A stretch of 64,000 nt of DNA from Pelagibaculum spongiae (lineage in GTDB: Bacteria; Pseudomonadota; Gammaproteobacteria; Enterobacterales; Pelagibaculaceae), in NCBI RefSeq assembly GCF_003097315.1, contig NZ_QDDL01000014.1, forward strand, positions 32,014 to 96,013, written 5' to 3'. The notes under the pieces are model-generated. The model did not search any database. It was not told where the DNA came from and saw only the letters and a list, made by a program, of their open reading frames with translations. Of the stretch, positions 17,790 through 26,618 are shown one piece after another (position 1 is the stretch's first letter; every line of letters begins with the position of its first letter). A program made the position numbers and the translations under genes.

Positions 17790-17807
17790 AACATGTGAAA
17801 ACATGTT
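17790..17807 (+). other. Hairpin before tRNA-Val copy 2
   Basis: AACATGT and ACATGTT pair around a GAAA loop, directly before the tRNA. The equivalent hairpin before copy 3 (18054-18071) has compensatory changes that keep the pairing, so the structure seems to be maintained, perhaps for processing. Confidence 0.6.
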
Positions 17808-17810
17808 TCC

Positions 17811-17886
17811 GGGTGATTAGCTCAGCTGGTAGAGCGTCGCCCTTACAAGGCGAATGTCGGGAGTTCGATCCTCTCATCACCCACCA
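17811..17886 (+). tRNA. tRNA-Val(TAC), copy 2
   Basis: Identical in sequence to copy 1, with encoded CCA and anticodon TAC. It starts 258 bp after copy 1. Confidence 0.97.
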
Positions 17887-17890
17887 ATTT

Positions 17891-17967
17891 GGAGCGGTAG
17901 TTCAGTTGGTTAGAATACCGGCCTGTCACGCCGGGGGTCGCGGGTTCGAGTCCCGTCCGCTCCGCCA
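17891..17967 (+). tRNA. tRNA-Asp(GTC), copy 2
   Basis: Identical in sequence to copy 1, anticodon GTC, encoded CCA. The gap to the preceding tRNA-Val is only 4 bp, shorter than the 8 bp of the first pair. Confidence 0.97.
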
Positions 17968-18014
17968 TTATTACGGTGCATCTCTGTGACAAGAGATAGA
18001 CAATGCATCGCTTG
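17968..18014 (+). repeat. Spacer repeat of the tRNA array, copy 2
   Basis: Near-exact copy of 17714-17760, lying after the second tRNA-Asp as the first lies after the first tRNA-Asp. Confidence 0.85.
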
Positions 18015-18053
18015 CGACTGATTATTCAGTGCGCATAAACGTAGTGCTTCGGC

Positions 18054-18071
18054 AATATGTTAATACATATT
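18054..18071 (+). other. Hairpin before tRNA-Val copy 3
   Basis: AATATGT and ACATATT pair around TAAT. Compared with 17790-17807, a C-to-T change in one arm is matched by a G-to-A change in the other. Confidence 0.6.
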
Positions 18072-18074
18072 TCC

Positions 18075-18150
18075 GGGTGATTAGCTCAGCTGGTAGAGCG
18101 TCGCCCTTACAAGGCGAATGTCGGGAGTTCGATCCTCTCATCACCCACCA
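18075..18150 (+). tRNA. tRNA-Val(TAC), copy 3
   Basis: Identical in sequence to copies 1 and 2, anticodon TAC, encoded CCA. It starts 264 bp after copy 2. Confidence 0.97.
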
Positions 18151-18154
18151 AATT

Positions 18155-18231
18155 GGAGCGGTAGTTCAGTTGGTTAGAATACCGGCCTGTCACGCCGGGG
18201 GTCGCGGGTTCGAGTCCCGTCCGCTCCGCCA
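18155..18231 (+). tRNA. tRNA-Asp(GTC), copy 3
   Basis: Identical in sequence to copies 1 and 2, anticodon GTC. It is the last tRNA of the array, followed within 10 bp by a terminator. Confidence 0.97.
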
Positions 18232-18237
18232 TCATTA

Positions 18238-18267
18238 AACCCATTAGGCTTGCCTAGTGGGTTTTTT
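18238..18267 (+). terminator. Terminator of the tRNA operon
   Basis: ACCCATTAGG and CCTAGTGGGT form a 10-bp stem with one G-T pair and a short loop, followed by six T. It lies directly after the last tRNA. Confidence 0.88.
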
Positions 18268-18381
18268 GTTATGTGCGCTAGAAAAACTTCTTCGAAAACG
18301 TTCAAAAAATCCAAAGTATCAGCCTCGATATTAATTTCGGGTGTCTTGTCGTTATCCTTTGCGTTGATTGATTGCCCGCGC

Positions 18382-18419
18382 AGGTTGTACGGAACAGCCG
18401 TAGGCGTGACCTACAACTT
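18382..18419 (-). repeat. REP-like element, inverted copy
   Basis: This sequence is the reverse complement, with differences, of the core of the two direct copies downstream (GTTGTAGGTCGCCGTAAGCT in those). Its ends GTTGTA and TACAAC are themselves an inverted repeat, as in REP elements. Confidence 0.65.
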
Positions 18420-18459
18420 GACCATATTGCAATTGATTCCAATGGTTTAATCAAATCAC

Positions 18460-18556
18460 AATGACCTAATCGACACATTGCTTGCTGGGCATTTGTCGCG
18501 ATCCCCGAAAGTTGTAGGTCGCCGTAAGCTCCGTACAACCTACATAGGCAAGCAAT
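18460..18556 (+). repeat. REP-like element, direct copy 1
   Basis: About 97 bp that recur 121 bp downstream. Shared blocks are AATGACC.AATCGA, TTGCTGGGCATT, CGCGATCC and GTTGTAGGTCGCCGTAAGCT followed by CCGTACAACC. Inside, GTTGTA and TACAAC arms could form a hairpin. Confidence 0.75.
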
Positions 18557-18580
18557 AAATGGCGGAATTAATGAAACCAT

Positions 18581-18679
18581 AATGACCGAATCGAGATATT
18601 GGTTGCTGGGCATTCACCGCGATCCTTGAAAGTTTTAGGTCGCCGTAAGCTCCGTACAACCTTGCGCGGACAAGCAATT
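18581..18679 (+). repeat. REP-like element, direct copy 2
   Basis: Second direct copy of the preceding element, roughly 80 percent identical by eye. One arm has changed to GTTTTA, which weakens its hairpin. Confidence 0.75.
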
Positions 18680-18835
18680 AATACCGGCATTCGTTTTTCA
18701 GGTGTGCGGAACGGCTTTGGGCTGATAAGATTTTGTTGATGGTAATTCTTATCGATTTTGTCGGTTGAAGCTGGCACCGCTGCGCTATTTTGTGAATAAT
18801 GGCGACGAATAATAACCAAGTAGGAAACTCAAGTA

Positions 18836-19246
18836 ATGACCATTGGCTCTTGGGAACCAGAAACACAGACTGAAAGCGGCTCAATGTCGATCGATGCTGC
18901 AGATTTACAGCTTTTTATCTCACTGGTAGAAAAAGGCCAGTTAGATCAATTGCCAGGTGTTGTTCCTGAAGCGGTTCAGCAAAAAGCAGCCATGATGAAG
19001 CTGCCAAAAGATCAATGGCTAACTGCGCTGGCGCCTTTTTCGGACCTGCAGCTGCAGCAGTTGATGGAGTTTTTTACCCTTGCTGAAGAAAAAATTAGTG
19101 GCTGGGATGCAGGTGAGAAAAACCCATGCATCTGGGCTGGCAAATTATTGAAAAAGCGCGGCGCATTTCCGGATAAAGAAGAAGTAGCTCGCTTGAAATC
19201 TCTGACACGCAACTGGTTTATTCCTTACGGAAACCCGCTTGGTTAG
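18836..19246 (+). CDS. Conserved hypothetical protein, 136 residues
   Basis: I do not recognise a named family. The protein looks soluble and helical, with an acidic N-terminal extension (SWEPETQTESGSMSIDAAD) and a C-terminal SLTRNWFIPYGNPLG. An internal ATG at 18884 (MSIDAADLQLF) could be the true start. A strong terminator follows at 19323, which supports a real single-gene transcript. Confidence 0.65.
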   Translation: MTIGSWEPETQTESGSMSIDAADLQLFISLVEKGQLDQLPGVVPEAVQQKAAMMKLPKDQWLTALAPFSDLQLQQLMEFFTLAEEKISGWDAGEKNPCIWAGKLLKKRGAFPDKEEVARLKSLTRNWFIPYGNPLG

Positions 19247-19322
19247 TCGCTGATTGTATGTAGCCCCTGCGCCCAGTTTTGCTGTGCTTGAGGCTCTGAC
19301 AACTTGTGATGTCAAAGAATAC

Positions 19323-19359
19323 AAACGGCCTTGCCAATTCTGGCAAGGCCGTTTATTTT
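19323..19359 (+). terminator. Rho-independent terminator
   Basis: AAACGGCCTTGCCA and TGGCAAGGCCGTTT form a perfect 14-bp stem with a 4-base loop, followed by TATTTTA. It lies 77 bp after the 136-residue gene. Confidence 0.9.
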
Positions 19360-19467
19360 AGGTGAATCCATAACAGGTTATATAACTGATGATTGATGTA
19401 TTTAGATAGCTAAGAGTTATCAGTGAAGCCTTGTTTAACACGCTTTTTAAGTAGGTGAGATCAACCA

Positions 19468-20511
19468 GTGGATTGGATTAGAACGCTAGAAAGTTTGTCG
19501 TTAGGTAGTCGGCTAAAGCGGTTGAGTGATCAGCTGATGCAAGATGTTGCTGATATCTACAAGCAACAAGGGCTGGATTTGAATCCAACCTGTTTTCCAT
19601 TGCTGCAGCTGTTGGTCAAACAGAGTGATAATAACTGCATGATAGGCGTCTCTGAGGCGGCTAAACAACTGGGGGTTACTCAGCCAGCGATTAGTCGAAT
19701 GGTTGGCAAGCTGGAAAAAGACGGCTGGTTGCAGCGGCAAAAAGATCCGCAAGATGATCGGCGACAGCTACTAGTCGCTACCGAGAAAACCTGCCAACAG
19801 CTGCCTCAGTTTGAGCCGGTGTGGGCGGCGATTCGTCAGCAACTTGACCAGTTGATGCAACAACAGCAATTGCCGCTGTTGGAATCAATTAATGAATTTG
19901 AAGACCAGTTGGCATCCGTCGGCAGCTTAAAGTCGCTGGTGTTGCAGCAGCTGCAATCTGAGTTATCGCAGTCAGTTTCCATTGCTAGTGAAAAACTCCC
20001 CGCATCTGAGATAGAAGTTATTAACTGGGATCCACAATTTCGTGATGATTTTTGTCGCTTAAATCGTCAGTGGCTAAAAAAGTACTTTCCTAAGCGAAAT
20101 AATTGTTATGAAAACTCATTAGACCAAAAACAATTAGAACATCCAGAAAGTTATTATTTGGCCAAGGGTGGTTATATTTGGTTTGCCCGATACCAGCAGA
20201 AAATTATTGGCTGTTTGGCAATGTATCCGCATAGTTTAGGAAAAAATGAAGCAGAGAAAGTAAGGGGTATGGAGCTGTCAAAAATGGCGGTGGATGAATC
20301 ATTGCAAGGGCTAGGGGTTGGTAGAAAACTAGTGATAAATGCGTTAGATAAGGCGCGTGAATTAGCGGTTTCTGATGTATTTCTTGAAACGGCTAGTCAG
20401 CTGAAAGCTGCGATTATCTTGTACCAAAACACAGGATTTACCATTGCTAACCATCCTGATGGTGAATCACGATTTAATGGCGCTGATGTCTACATGGCGC
20501 TGAAGTTATGA
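19468..20511 (+). CDS. MarR-type regulator fused to a GNAT acetyltransferase
   Basis: A 347-residue fusion. Residues 1-145 form a MarR-like winged-helix domain (VSEAAKQLGVTQPAISRMVGKLEKDGWLQR, then DPQDDRRQ in the wing). Residues from about 185 form a GNAT domain with MELSKMAVDESLQGLGVGRKLV as the acetyl-CoA motif and ETASQLKAAIILYQNTGF at the end. Such fusions are known and are annotated as bifunctional HTH/GNAT proteins. The start is GTG at 19468 with AGGTGAG upstream. azlC begins 8 bp after its stop, so it probably regulates or is co-expressed with azlCD. Confidence 0.92.
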   Translation: MDWIRTLESLSLGSRLKRLSDQLMQDVADIYKQQGLDLNPTCFPLLQLLVKQSDNNCMIGVSEAAKQLGVTQPAISRMVGKLEKDGWLQRQKDPQDDRRQLLVATEKTCQQLPQFEPVWAAIRQQLDQLMQQQQLPLLESINEFEDQLASVGSLKSLVLQQLQSELSQSVSIASEKLPASEIEVINWDPQFRDDFCRLNRQWLKKYFPKRNNCYENSLDQKQLEHPESYYLAKGGYIWFARYQQKIIGCLAMYPHSLGKNEAEKVRGMELSKMAVDESLQGLGVGRKLVINALDKARELAVSDVFLETASQLKAAIILYQNTGFTIANHPDGESRFNGADVYMALKL

Positions 20512-20518
20512 GTGAATT

Positions 20519-21364
20519 ATGAGCGCTATTTCGAAGGTTTTTTTAATGTTGTTGCGTCAAAATAAATCAAATTTAGATTCAAACGAAATTATGTTGGGGG
20601 CAAAAGCAACATTTCCATTAATTGTTGGTGCCATTCCTTTCGGTATTTTGTTTGGCACCTTGGCAGCACCCAGTGGATTATCGGTTGCTGCGACAATTGC
20701 CATGTCTGTGTTTGTTTTTGCGGGTTCGGCTCAGTTTATTTCTTTGGGATTATTGGCGGCAGGCGCTCCGCTGGAAGTAATTGTTGCTACTACCTTTGTA
20801 GTGAACTTAAGGCATGCCTTATATGCGGCAAATCTAGTGCCACACGTGCGAAAATTATCGCAAAAATGGCGAATAGCGATTGGATTTGGTCTGACAGATG
20901 AAACCTTTGCAGCAGTTACTAGCAGAATGGTTGAAGGTGATATTAAAGACTTCAGAAGCCTGTATTTAGGCTCTTGGTTGGCAATGTATGGTAATTGGAT
21001 TTTATGCACAATCATCGGTATTTTGCTGGGCGAATTAATCCCAGATATGACGCAATGGGGATTGGATTTTGCAATGGTAGTGACCTTTATTGGCATGGTT
21101 GCACCGCACTTGATCCCGAGAAAAAACGCCCATGCTCAAATGATTAGCGCATCTGCCTGTTGGATTGCAGTGCTGGTCGCCGCGGTGGTTTCAGTTTTAG
21201 CGGCAGATATGCCAAACAAATTGGGATTGATGGCAGCAGCGCTGGCCGGTTTAACCAGCGGTATGTTGTTTGTCAGGTTTTATAAACCCGCAGCTTCATC
21301 TAAAAGCATCGCTGCAGATAATCCTGATCTGAAGGCAAACAACCAAGGAGCCAATAATGGATGA
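20519..21364 (+). CDS. azlC: AzlC family branched-chain amino acid exporter, large subunit
   Basis: A 281-residue inner-membrane protein of the AzlC (YgaZ) family, which with AzlD exports branched-chain amino acids such as valine and azaleucine. The family signature AGSAQFISLGLLAAGAP is followed by TTFVVNLRHALYAANLVPH and GFGLTDETFA. It overlaps azlD by 8 bp and follows the MarR-GNAT gene by 8 bp, forming a tight three-gene operon. Confidence 0.95.
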   Translation: MSAISKVFLMLLRQNKSNLDSNEIMLGAKATFPLIVGAIPFGILFGTLAAPSGLSVAATIAMSVFVFAGSAQFISLGLLAAGAPLEVIVATTFVVNLRHALYAANLVPHVRKLSQKWRIAIGFGLTDETFAAVTSRMVEGDIKDFRSLYLGSWLAMYGNWILCTIIGILLGELIPDMTQWGLDFAMVVTFIGMVAPHLIPRKNAHAQMISASACWIAVLVAAVVSVLAADMPNKLGLMAAALAGLTSGMLFVRFYKPAASSKSIAADNPDLKANNQGANNG

Positions 21365-21674
21365 GATCTGGTTGATTTCAGGTATGTTTCTAGCCACTTA
21401 CCCAACTCGCTACCTGTTTTTAGCAATGGCTGGCCGGGTGCGTTTTCCAATATGGCTGCAACAGGCGCTGGCATTCGTACCGCCGGTAGTATTGATGGCG
21501 ATTGTGGTGCCGGCAGTGGTTATGCCTAAGGGTGAGATTTGGTTGTCGTGGCACAATGCTTGGCTAATAGCAGGCATAGCTTCGCTGTTGATCGCCTTGT
21601 GGCGCAAAGACCTACTAACCACCATTGTTAGCGGAATGATTATCTTTCTGCTGTTACGCTGGTGGCTAGGATAA
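21357..21674 (+). CDS. azlD: AzlD family exporter, small subunit
   Basis: A 105-residue protein with about four membrane helices, matching AzlD (YgaH). The start overlaps the 3' end of azlC and carries an AAGGAGCC ribosome site. It includes MFLATYPTRYLFLAMAGRVRFP, where AzlD proteins carry a conserved TYxxR pattern. It should form the exporter with AzlC. Confidence 0.93.
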   Translation: MDEIWLISGMFLATYPTRYLFLAMAGRVRFPIWLQQALAFVPPVVLMAIVVPAVVMPKGEIWLSWHNAWLIAGIASLLIALWRKDLLTTIVSGMIIFLLLRWWLG

Positions 21675-21708
21675 TTATCATAAAAATAAGCTCAGTACTT
21701 TTTAAATC

Positions 21709-21742
21709 ATTCTGATTATCAGTCAGCGCTGATAATCAGAAT
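21709..21742. terminator. Bidirectional hairpin between convergent azlD and the methyltransferase-like gene
   Basis: TTCTGATTATCAG and CTGATAATCAGAA form a perfect 13-bp stem with a 6-base loop. It overlaps the last codons of the minus-strand gene. T runs are weak on both sides. Confidence 0.6.
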
Positions 21743-22354
21743 TTCGCCAGTAAATGGTTGCGCACTGTCCGGTAATTTAACGGTGCGAGTTTCTATTTCA
21801 ACACCGAGGTTTTCTGGCAATTTATGCTCACATAAATCGCAGAGTAAATCGAAAGCTGCCTCGCCTGGGTCAGAAACCAGAATTTGTTTTACACCACTGG
21901 CCATTGCTTTTTGAAACAAAGCAAACAAGGTGTCCACTTTGCTAATTTTATCGCAAGTACCTGCTGCAACAATATAATCGGTTGTTTTTAGAAGGTCTTC
22001 ACTGATGTTTTCTGGTGTGCTGTCTTTATAATCAATAGCAATTTTGTTGATGCTAGAATGCAGTTGTAAGAAAGGTTCTGCGCCAGAGATCGATTGGATA
22101 AGTGATACTTTAGCTTGACGTGCTTTTCCAAGATAAAGCCCGCAAGATCCCCAGCCCTCACTAATATCGACCGCTTTGCTGGCTGAATCTAAAGGCCATT
22201 CCTTTAAGTAATCCATTAACAAGAGGCCAGAATTCCAGTTCCTTTTATTAAAAGAATCTGGCAGAGAATGCGTTTTTCTAGTGCGACGCATTGCGGAATG
22301 ACCGGGTTTAAGTAAATGTAACCCGTTGACCTGATAGCAAAAACGGTTAGCCAT
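21719..22354 (-). CDS. SAM-methyltransferase-like protein, motif I altered
   Basis: The layout resembles a family of class I methyltransferase-like proteins: an N-terminal YQVNGLHLLKPGHSAMRRTRKTHSLPD region and a Rossmann-like part beginning near residue 60. The glycine-rich motif I, normally like ExGCGWGxxG, reads VDISEGWGSCGLYLGK, with the acidic and first glycine positions changed. Later strands (YIVAAGTCDK, KQILVSDPGEAAFD) fit the fold. Activity is uncertain; it may bind a ligand without methyl transfer. It is convergent with azlCD. Confidence 0.6.
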   Translation of the reverse strand: MANRFCYQVNGLHLLKPGHSAMRRTRKTHSLPDSFNKRNWNSGLLLMDYLKEWPLDSASKAVDISEGWGSCGLYLGKARQAKVSLIQSISGAEPFLQLHSSINKIAIDYKDSTPENISEDLLKTTDYIVAAGTCDKISKVDTLFALFQKAMASGVKQILVSDPGEAAFDLLCDLCEHKLPENLGVEIETRTVKLPDSAQPFTGEILIISAD

Positions 22355-22570
22355 ATTAGTAAAGCCCTTTAACTCACAATGGAGTCATAGAAAATACTGC
22401 TTGAGAATTCATTCTAGGAATTGTCAAGCAATGATTCCTTTACCTGGCTCATTAATTATAACGATAGCTAATGGTATGACAAATTTAGATTTTTAAGGTT
22501 ATGATAATATTAATAAAAAAATTATTAAAAAATGTAATTATTTTATAATATGATTTTTGCTTTCATTATT

Positions 22571-22595
22571 AAAAAAGAGCCTTTCGGCCCTTTTT
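22571..22595 (-). terminator. Terminator of the porin gene
   Basis: On the minus strand GGGCC and GGCTC pair around a GAAA loop and run into six T. It lies 27 bp past the porin stop codon. Confidence 0.85.
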
Positions 22596-22621
22596 CATGG
22601 TTCTAATTATATGATACTCAA

Positions 22622-23584
22622 TTAGAACTTGTGGATTATACCAACGCCGTAAAAGTCTTTTCCTGAATCCGCAGCATCTGCGTCATATGCAGTATAAAAG
22701 CCATGGGCAGTGGTTTTCTTACCTAATTTATACTCAGCACCAACCGAGAATTGGTCAGCGCCAGCTGCTTTTATATCAGAAGCTGTGTATTGCGCTTTCA
22801 GCTTGGCTTTGCCCAACTTGTAAGCGGCACTCACATGGTAGCCATCTTCACTATCAGCGCTGCCATCTGTTGGCTCGGCATCTTGCCACATTGCACCTAA
22901 CTGAAGGTCGCCTAAGTTTACTTGGCCGGTTAAACGTAAGATTTCTTGCTCATCAATACCACTGTCATAAGCGATTGCAGCATAAATACCGTCTTTGTTG
23001 TAGGCAGCAGATACACTGTAGACATCGAATAAACCGTCTTCATTGCCAGTTTCACCATCGATATCTTCACCTTCACCGAACTGGGTCATCAATTTGATTT
23101 TGACCGCATCAGCGATTTTTGGTGAAGTGTACTGAATAATGTTGCTCTCGCGGTTATCACCTTTAAGAACATTTTTGATATCGCCAGATAGGTCGTTGAA
23201 CAGATCAACCTTCTTCTGTGACTTTTTCAGAGGTGTATCTTCACGACCAACGATAACGGTACCGAAGTCACCCTTTAAACCAACCCAAGTGGCGCGAGCT
23301 TTGAAGATATCTTCGGAGCTAGACTTGGTTTTATCAATATTGTCGATCTCATACTCGATCTTGTAGATACCGGTTAAGCCAGCGTCTAGCTCTGCGTCAC
23401 CTTTAAAGCCAATACGTGATGCATTGCTTTTGATTTCCCATTTGTCGCCATCAGCATTGCTTTCAATATCACTATTTTGAACAGTCACGCTCAGCTTGCC
23501 ATAAACCTTAGGTGCTGCAGTGGCCATAGTAGGCAGGGAGATTGCGGCAACAACGGCCAATGCAGTCAGTTTAATCTTATTCAT
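22622..23584 (-). CDS. Gram-negative general porin
   Basis: A 320-residue outer-membrane beta-barrel of the OmpC/OmpU-like porin family. The signal peptide MNKIKLTALAVVAAISLP ends near TMATAA. The mature part starts APKVYGKLSVTVQ and contains SRIGFKGDAEL, FKARATWVGLKGDFGTVIVGRED and a closing strand ending in Phe (GVGIIHKF), as barrel assembly requires. I moved the start to the ATG at 23584 because it gives a proper signal peptide. It has its own terminator and a long upstream region without genes. Confidence 0.95.
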   Translation of the reverse strand: MNKIKLTALAVVAAISLPTMATAAPKVYGKLSVTVQNSDIESNADGDKWEIKSNASRIGFKGDAELDAGLTGIYKIEYEIDNIDKTKSSSEDIFKARATWVGLKGDFGTVIVGREDTPLKKSQKKVDLFNDLSGDIKNVLKGDNRESNIIQYTSPKIADAVKIKLMTQFGEGEDIDGETGNEDGLFDVYSVSAAYNKDGIYAAIAYDSGIDEQEILRLTGQVNLGDLQLGAMWQDAEPTDGSADSEDGYHVSAAYKLGKAKLKAQYTASDIKAAGADQFSVGAEYKLGKKTTAHGFYTAYDADAADSGKDFYGVGIIHKF

Positions 23585-24109
23585 TGTCTCTATCCCACGA
23601 TGTGTGCCAAACACGCCTTTGGTGTGTGCTCAGCTGTTCTGAAATCTGCGGTCGTTATACGACTTATTTATTTCAGATTTATTGCGCTGGAGAATTTATT
23701 TACTGACATATGCTCAGATTAAAGCTTTTACGGTGAATATTTCATTTTTGTTAAAGAAAGGTGTCGTTTAAAAGTCGTTATTTTGAGCGGACAAGTAAGA
23801 CGGTAGTGCCGATGATTAGCCACTTTTAGAGTTGTGAGAGCGTTGAGCGTGTATCTTCGTATTGTAATGTTTTCGAAAATTGTTAGAGATAAATATTAAG
23901 TTAAGCTGCTGAAATTAATTGAGTGGTGTTTGTTAAAAATAAAGTCCTTAGTAAAAAAACAGTGTTTTATTAAAAAATGTAATATTACGAAAATTATCGC
24001 ACCAGCATCCTGCTTCCATGCAAAACCATTAAGTCCCTGTAAATAAAAAAAGGGAAAGCGCTAATGCTTTCCCTTCGTGTTTTTCTTCGGGCGAGAATGT
24101 TGAGGCGAA
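23585..24109. other. Intergenic region upstream of the porin and downstream of parC
   Basis: About 520 bp between parC and the porin, both on the minus strand. It must hold the porin promoter and any OmpR-like sites, but I cannot pick them out. Apart from the parC terminator near 24044-24075 it is AT-rich and without open frames of note. Confidence 0.4.
24044..24075 (-). terminator. Terminator of parC
   Basis: Read on the minus strand, AGGGAAAGC and GCTTTCCCT form a 9-bp stem with a 6-base loop, followed by TTTTTTATTT. Confidence 0.88.
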
Positions 24110-26362
24110 TTATTCTATTGCTTCAATAAAATCAACCTTTTGGAAGCCTCTGGCTAGCTTATGGCCACGGCGACCGCGTTCGGCTGCGTAATGCTCTAGG
24201 TCGTCACCGGATAATACTTTGTGACGCTTGCCCGCTTCAACTTTGAGTGATTGATTTGGGCCTAACACGGCAATTGAAGCGATAAATTCTTCTCGATTGG
24301 CAGCGCGCTCAGTGGAGATGCTGATTAGCTTGTTGCCTTTACCTTTCGACAGTAACGGTAAATCGGCCAATGGGAACATCAGCATGCGACCTTCATTGCT
24401 GACCACTACCACTCGGTCATTTTCAACATCTTGAATTGGTAGCGGCAATAACAAGCGCGAATTACGCGGCAGAGTGATCACTGCTTTACCGTTCTTGTTC
24501 TTGGTGAACAGGTCTTCAGCCTTGACCACAAATCCGTAACCAGCATCAGAAGCCATTAAATATAGCGCCTCTGGCTCTGGCATCAGCACCGCATCAAAAT
24601 CAAAGCCCGCCGGAGGATTAAAGCGGCCGCTTAAAGGCTCTCCCTGACTTCGGGCAGAAGGCAGCGAATGCGCCGCTGCACTGTAGCTTCTGCCTGAGCC
24701 GTCGATAAACACGGCCATTTGATTACTTCGGCCACGGGCGTAATCAAGGAAGTCATCGCCGGTTCGGTAGTTCATCTGGCTTGGGTCAATCTCATGACCT
24801 TTGGCGCTGCGCACCCAGCCTTTTTCTGACATCACCACTGTGACAGGTTCAGCAGGCACCAAATCTGACTCGGTCATTGCCTTAGCTTCGGAACGCTCGA
24901 TTAATGGCGAGTTACGGTCGTTGCCATATTCCTTAGCTGCGGTTTGAATTTCTTTCTTGATTAGAGTTTTCATGCGTCGCTCAGAAGCTAGGATTTTCTC
25001 TAGCTGCTCGCGTTCTTTCTCTAAATCCGATTGCTCACCGCGCAGTTTTTGTTCTTCCAACTTAGCTAACTGACGCAGCTTTAAATCGAGAATGGCGTCG
25101 GCCTGTCGAGCGGTGAGCTCGAAGCGTTCCATTAACACGGTTTTTGGATCATCTTCCTGGCGAATAATCTCGATCACTTCATCGAGATTCAAATAAGCAA
25201 TTAATAAACCGTTAAGTACTTCTAACCGGTCATTAACTTTACTCAGTCGATGGTTCAGTCGACGGCGGACAGTATGCTCACGGAACTCAAGCCATTCACC
25301 GAGCATTTCTACCAGACCCATCACCCGAGGGCGGCCATTGAGCCCGACCAAGTTCATGTTGACCCGGAAGTTCTTTTCCAAATCGGTGGTGGCGTAGAGG
25401 TGGTTCATTAACGCGTCGAAATCAACCCGGTTTGATTTAGGAATGACCACAATTCGAATCGGCGACTCGTGGTCACCCTCATCGCGCAAATCGGCAACCA
25501 AAGGCAGTTTTTTAGCCTGCATTTGAGCAGCAATCTGTTCGATGATTTTCGCTGGCGATACCTGGTAAGGCAGGGCGCTGATGACAATTTCGCCATCTTC
25601 AATCTGAAATACGGCGCGCATTTTGTAGCTGCCGTGGCCAGTGCGATAAATCTTTTCTAGATCGGCCTTTGGGGTGATGATTTCAGCTTTCGTCGGCAGG
25701 TCGGGTGCTGGCAGATATTGCATTAGATCGGCCAGTTCAGATTTTGGCTTTTCTAATAAATGCACCGCTGCAGCTGCGACTTCGCGCAGGTTGTGCGGTG
25801 GAATATCAGTTGCCATGCCGACCGCAATACCGGTGGTGCCGTTTAATAAAATATTCGGCAGCTGTGCTGGCAGCACGCAAGGCTCATTTAAAGTGCCGTC
25901 AAAGTTAGGCTCCCAATCGACCGTGCCTTGGCCTAGCTCACTGAGTAAGCTTTGTGCATAGGCCGTCAGCCGTGACTCGGTATAACGCATCGCGGCGAAA
26001 GATTTTGGATCGTCGGGTGAACCCCAGTTGCCTTGACCATCAACCAGCGGGTAACGGTAAGAAAATGGCTGCGCCATTAACACCATGGCTTCGTAACAGG
26101 CCGAGTCTCCATGGGGATGGAACTTACCCAATACATCACCCACTGTACGTGCCGATTTTTTGTATTTGGCGGTACTCTTCAGTCCCAGCTCTGACATGGC
26201 ATAAACAATACGCCGCTGAACGGGTTTCAAGCCATCGCCAATATGGGGCAGGGCACGGTCGAGAATCACGTACATGGAATAATCCAAGTAGGCCTTCTCG
26301 GTAAATTGTCTTAGGGGGAGTTGTTCGACCCCATCAAAACTTTGATCCAAACTGTCGCTCAT
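24110..26362 (-). CDS. parC: DNA topoisomerase IV subunit A, ParC
   Basis: A 750-residue type IIA topoisomerase subunit that separates linked daughter chromosomes. The active-site tyrosine is Tyr127 in AAMRYTE. The quinolone-determining region reads [12 protein letters not shown], with serine 87 and glutamate 91 at the positions that mutate in resistant strains, so it looks wild type. The C-terminal DNA-wrapping domain is present with [12 protein letters not shown] and SKGKGNKLI. Its partner parE is not in this window. Confidence 0.97.
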   Translation of the reverse strand: MSDSLDQSFDGVEQLPLRQFTEKAYLDYSMYVILDRALPHIGDGLKPVQRRIVYAMSELGLKSTAKYKKSARTVGDVLGKFHPHGDSACYEAMVLMAQPFSYRYPLVDGQGNWGSPDDPKSFAAMRYTESRLTAYAQSLLSELGQGTVDWEPNFDGTLNEPCVLPAQLPNILLNGTTGIAVGMATDIPPHNLREVAAAAVHLLEKPKSELADLMQYLPAPDLPTKAEIITPKADLEKIYRTGHGSYKMRAVFQIEDGEIVISALPYQVSPAKIIEQIAAQMQAKKLPLVADLRDEGDHESPIRIVVIPKSNRVDFDALMNHLYATTDLEKNFRVNMNLVGLNGRPRVMGLVEMLGEWLEFREHTVRRRLNHRLSKVNDRLEVLNGLLIAYLNLDEVIEIIRQEDDPKTVLMERFELTARQADAILDLKLRQLAKLEEQKLRGEQSDLEKEREQLEKILASERRMKTLIKKEIQTAAKEYGNDRNSPLIERSEAKAMTESDLVPAEPVTVVMSEKGWVRSAKGHEIDPSQMNYRTGDDFLDYARGRSNQMAVFIDGSGRSYSAAAHSLPSARSQGEPLSGRFNPPAGFDFDAVLMPEPEALYLMASDAGYGFVVKAEDLFTKNKNGKAVITLPRNSRLLLPLPIQDVENDRVVVVSNEGRMLMFPLADLPLLSKGKGNKLISISTERAANREEFIASIAVLGPNQSLKVEAGKRHKVLSGDDLEHYAAERGRRGHKLARGFQKVDFIEAIE

Positions 26363-26553
26363 TTTGGCAGGATATCCTTAATCGACGGGGTAGCCCCGTT
26401 TTAGCTGCAGCAAATTTTGCTACAAAAAAGCGCTCAAGGCTATTGGCAGGAAGGAAATTCAACTTTAACTTGCGATGATGGTGACTTGATCGGAGCGATT
26501 TTGGGTGAATGGATCGCGGTGTAATGCCTTATTTAGAGTGCTTAAAGATAAGC

Positions 26554-26589
26554 AAACGGCCTGATTGTTATAGAGCAATCAGGCCGCGC
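26554..26589 (-). terminator. Terminator-like hairpin after the subtilase-like gene
   Basis: CGGCCTGATTG and CAATCAGGCCG form a perfect 11-bp stem with an 8-base loop. On the minus strand it runs into TTTGCTTAT, a weak T tract. It lies 30 bp past the stop codon. Confidence 0.7.
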
Positions 26590-26618
26590 ATTGGGTGTTA
26601 TTTGTTAGTGATTTTTAA

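Larger units (their letters stand above)
18268..18835. other. Intergenic region with REP-like repeats
   Basis: No gene is supported between the tRNA operon and the 136-residue gene; short open frames here look like chance. The region is occupied by three copies of a repeat, one inverted, listed separately. Confidence 0.6.

Noticed and set aside
17780..18238. Open frames running through the tRNA array
   Set aside because: They are translations of tRNA genes and repeat exactly because the tRNAs repeat.
18250..18450. Plus-strand open frame of 66 codons after the tRNA operon
   Set aside because: It overlaps the tRNA terminator and the REP-like repeats, lacks a ribosome site and has no protein-like composition.
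18382..18679. CRISPR array
   Set aside because: There are only three repeats, one inverted and diverged, with no regular spacers and no cas genes in the window.
22687..23722. Plus-strand frames opposite the porin gene
   Set aside because: They are shadows of the porin, which has signal peptide, barrel strands and terminator.
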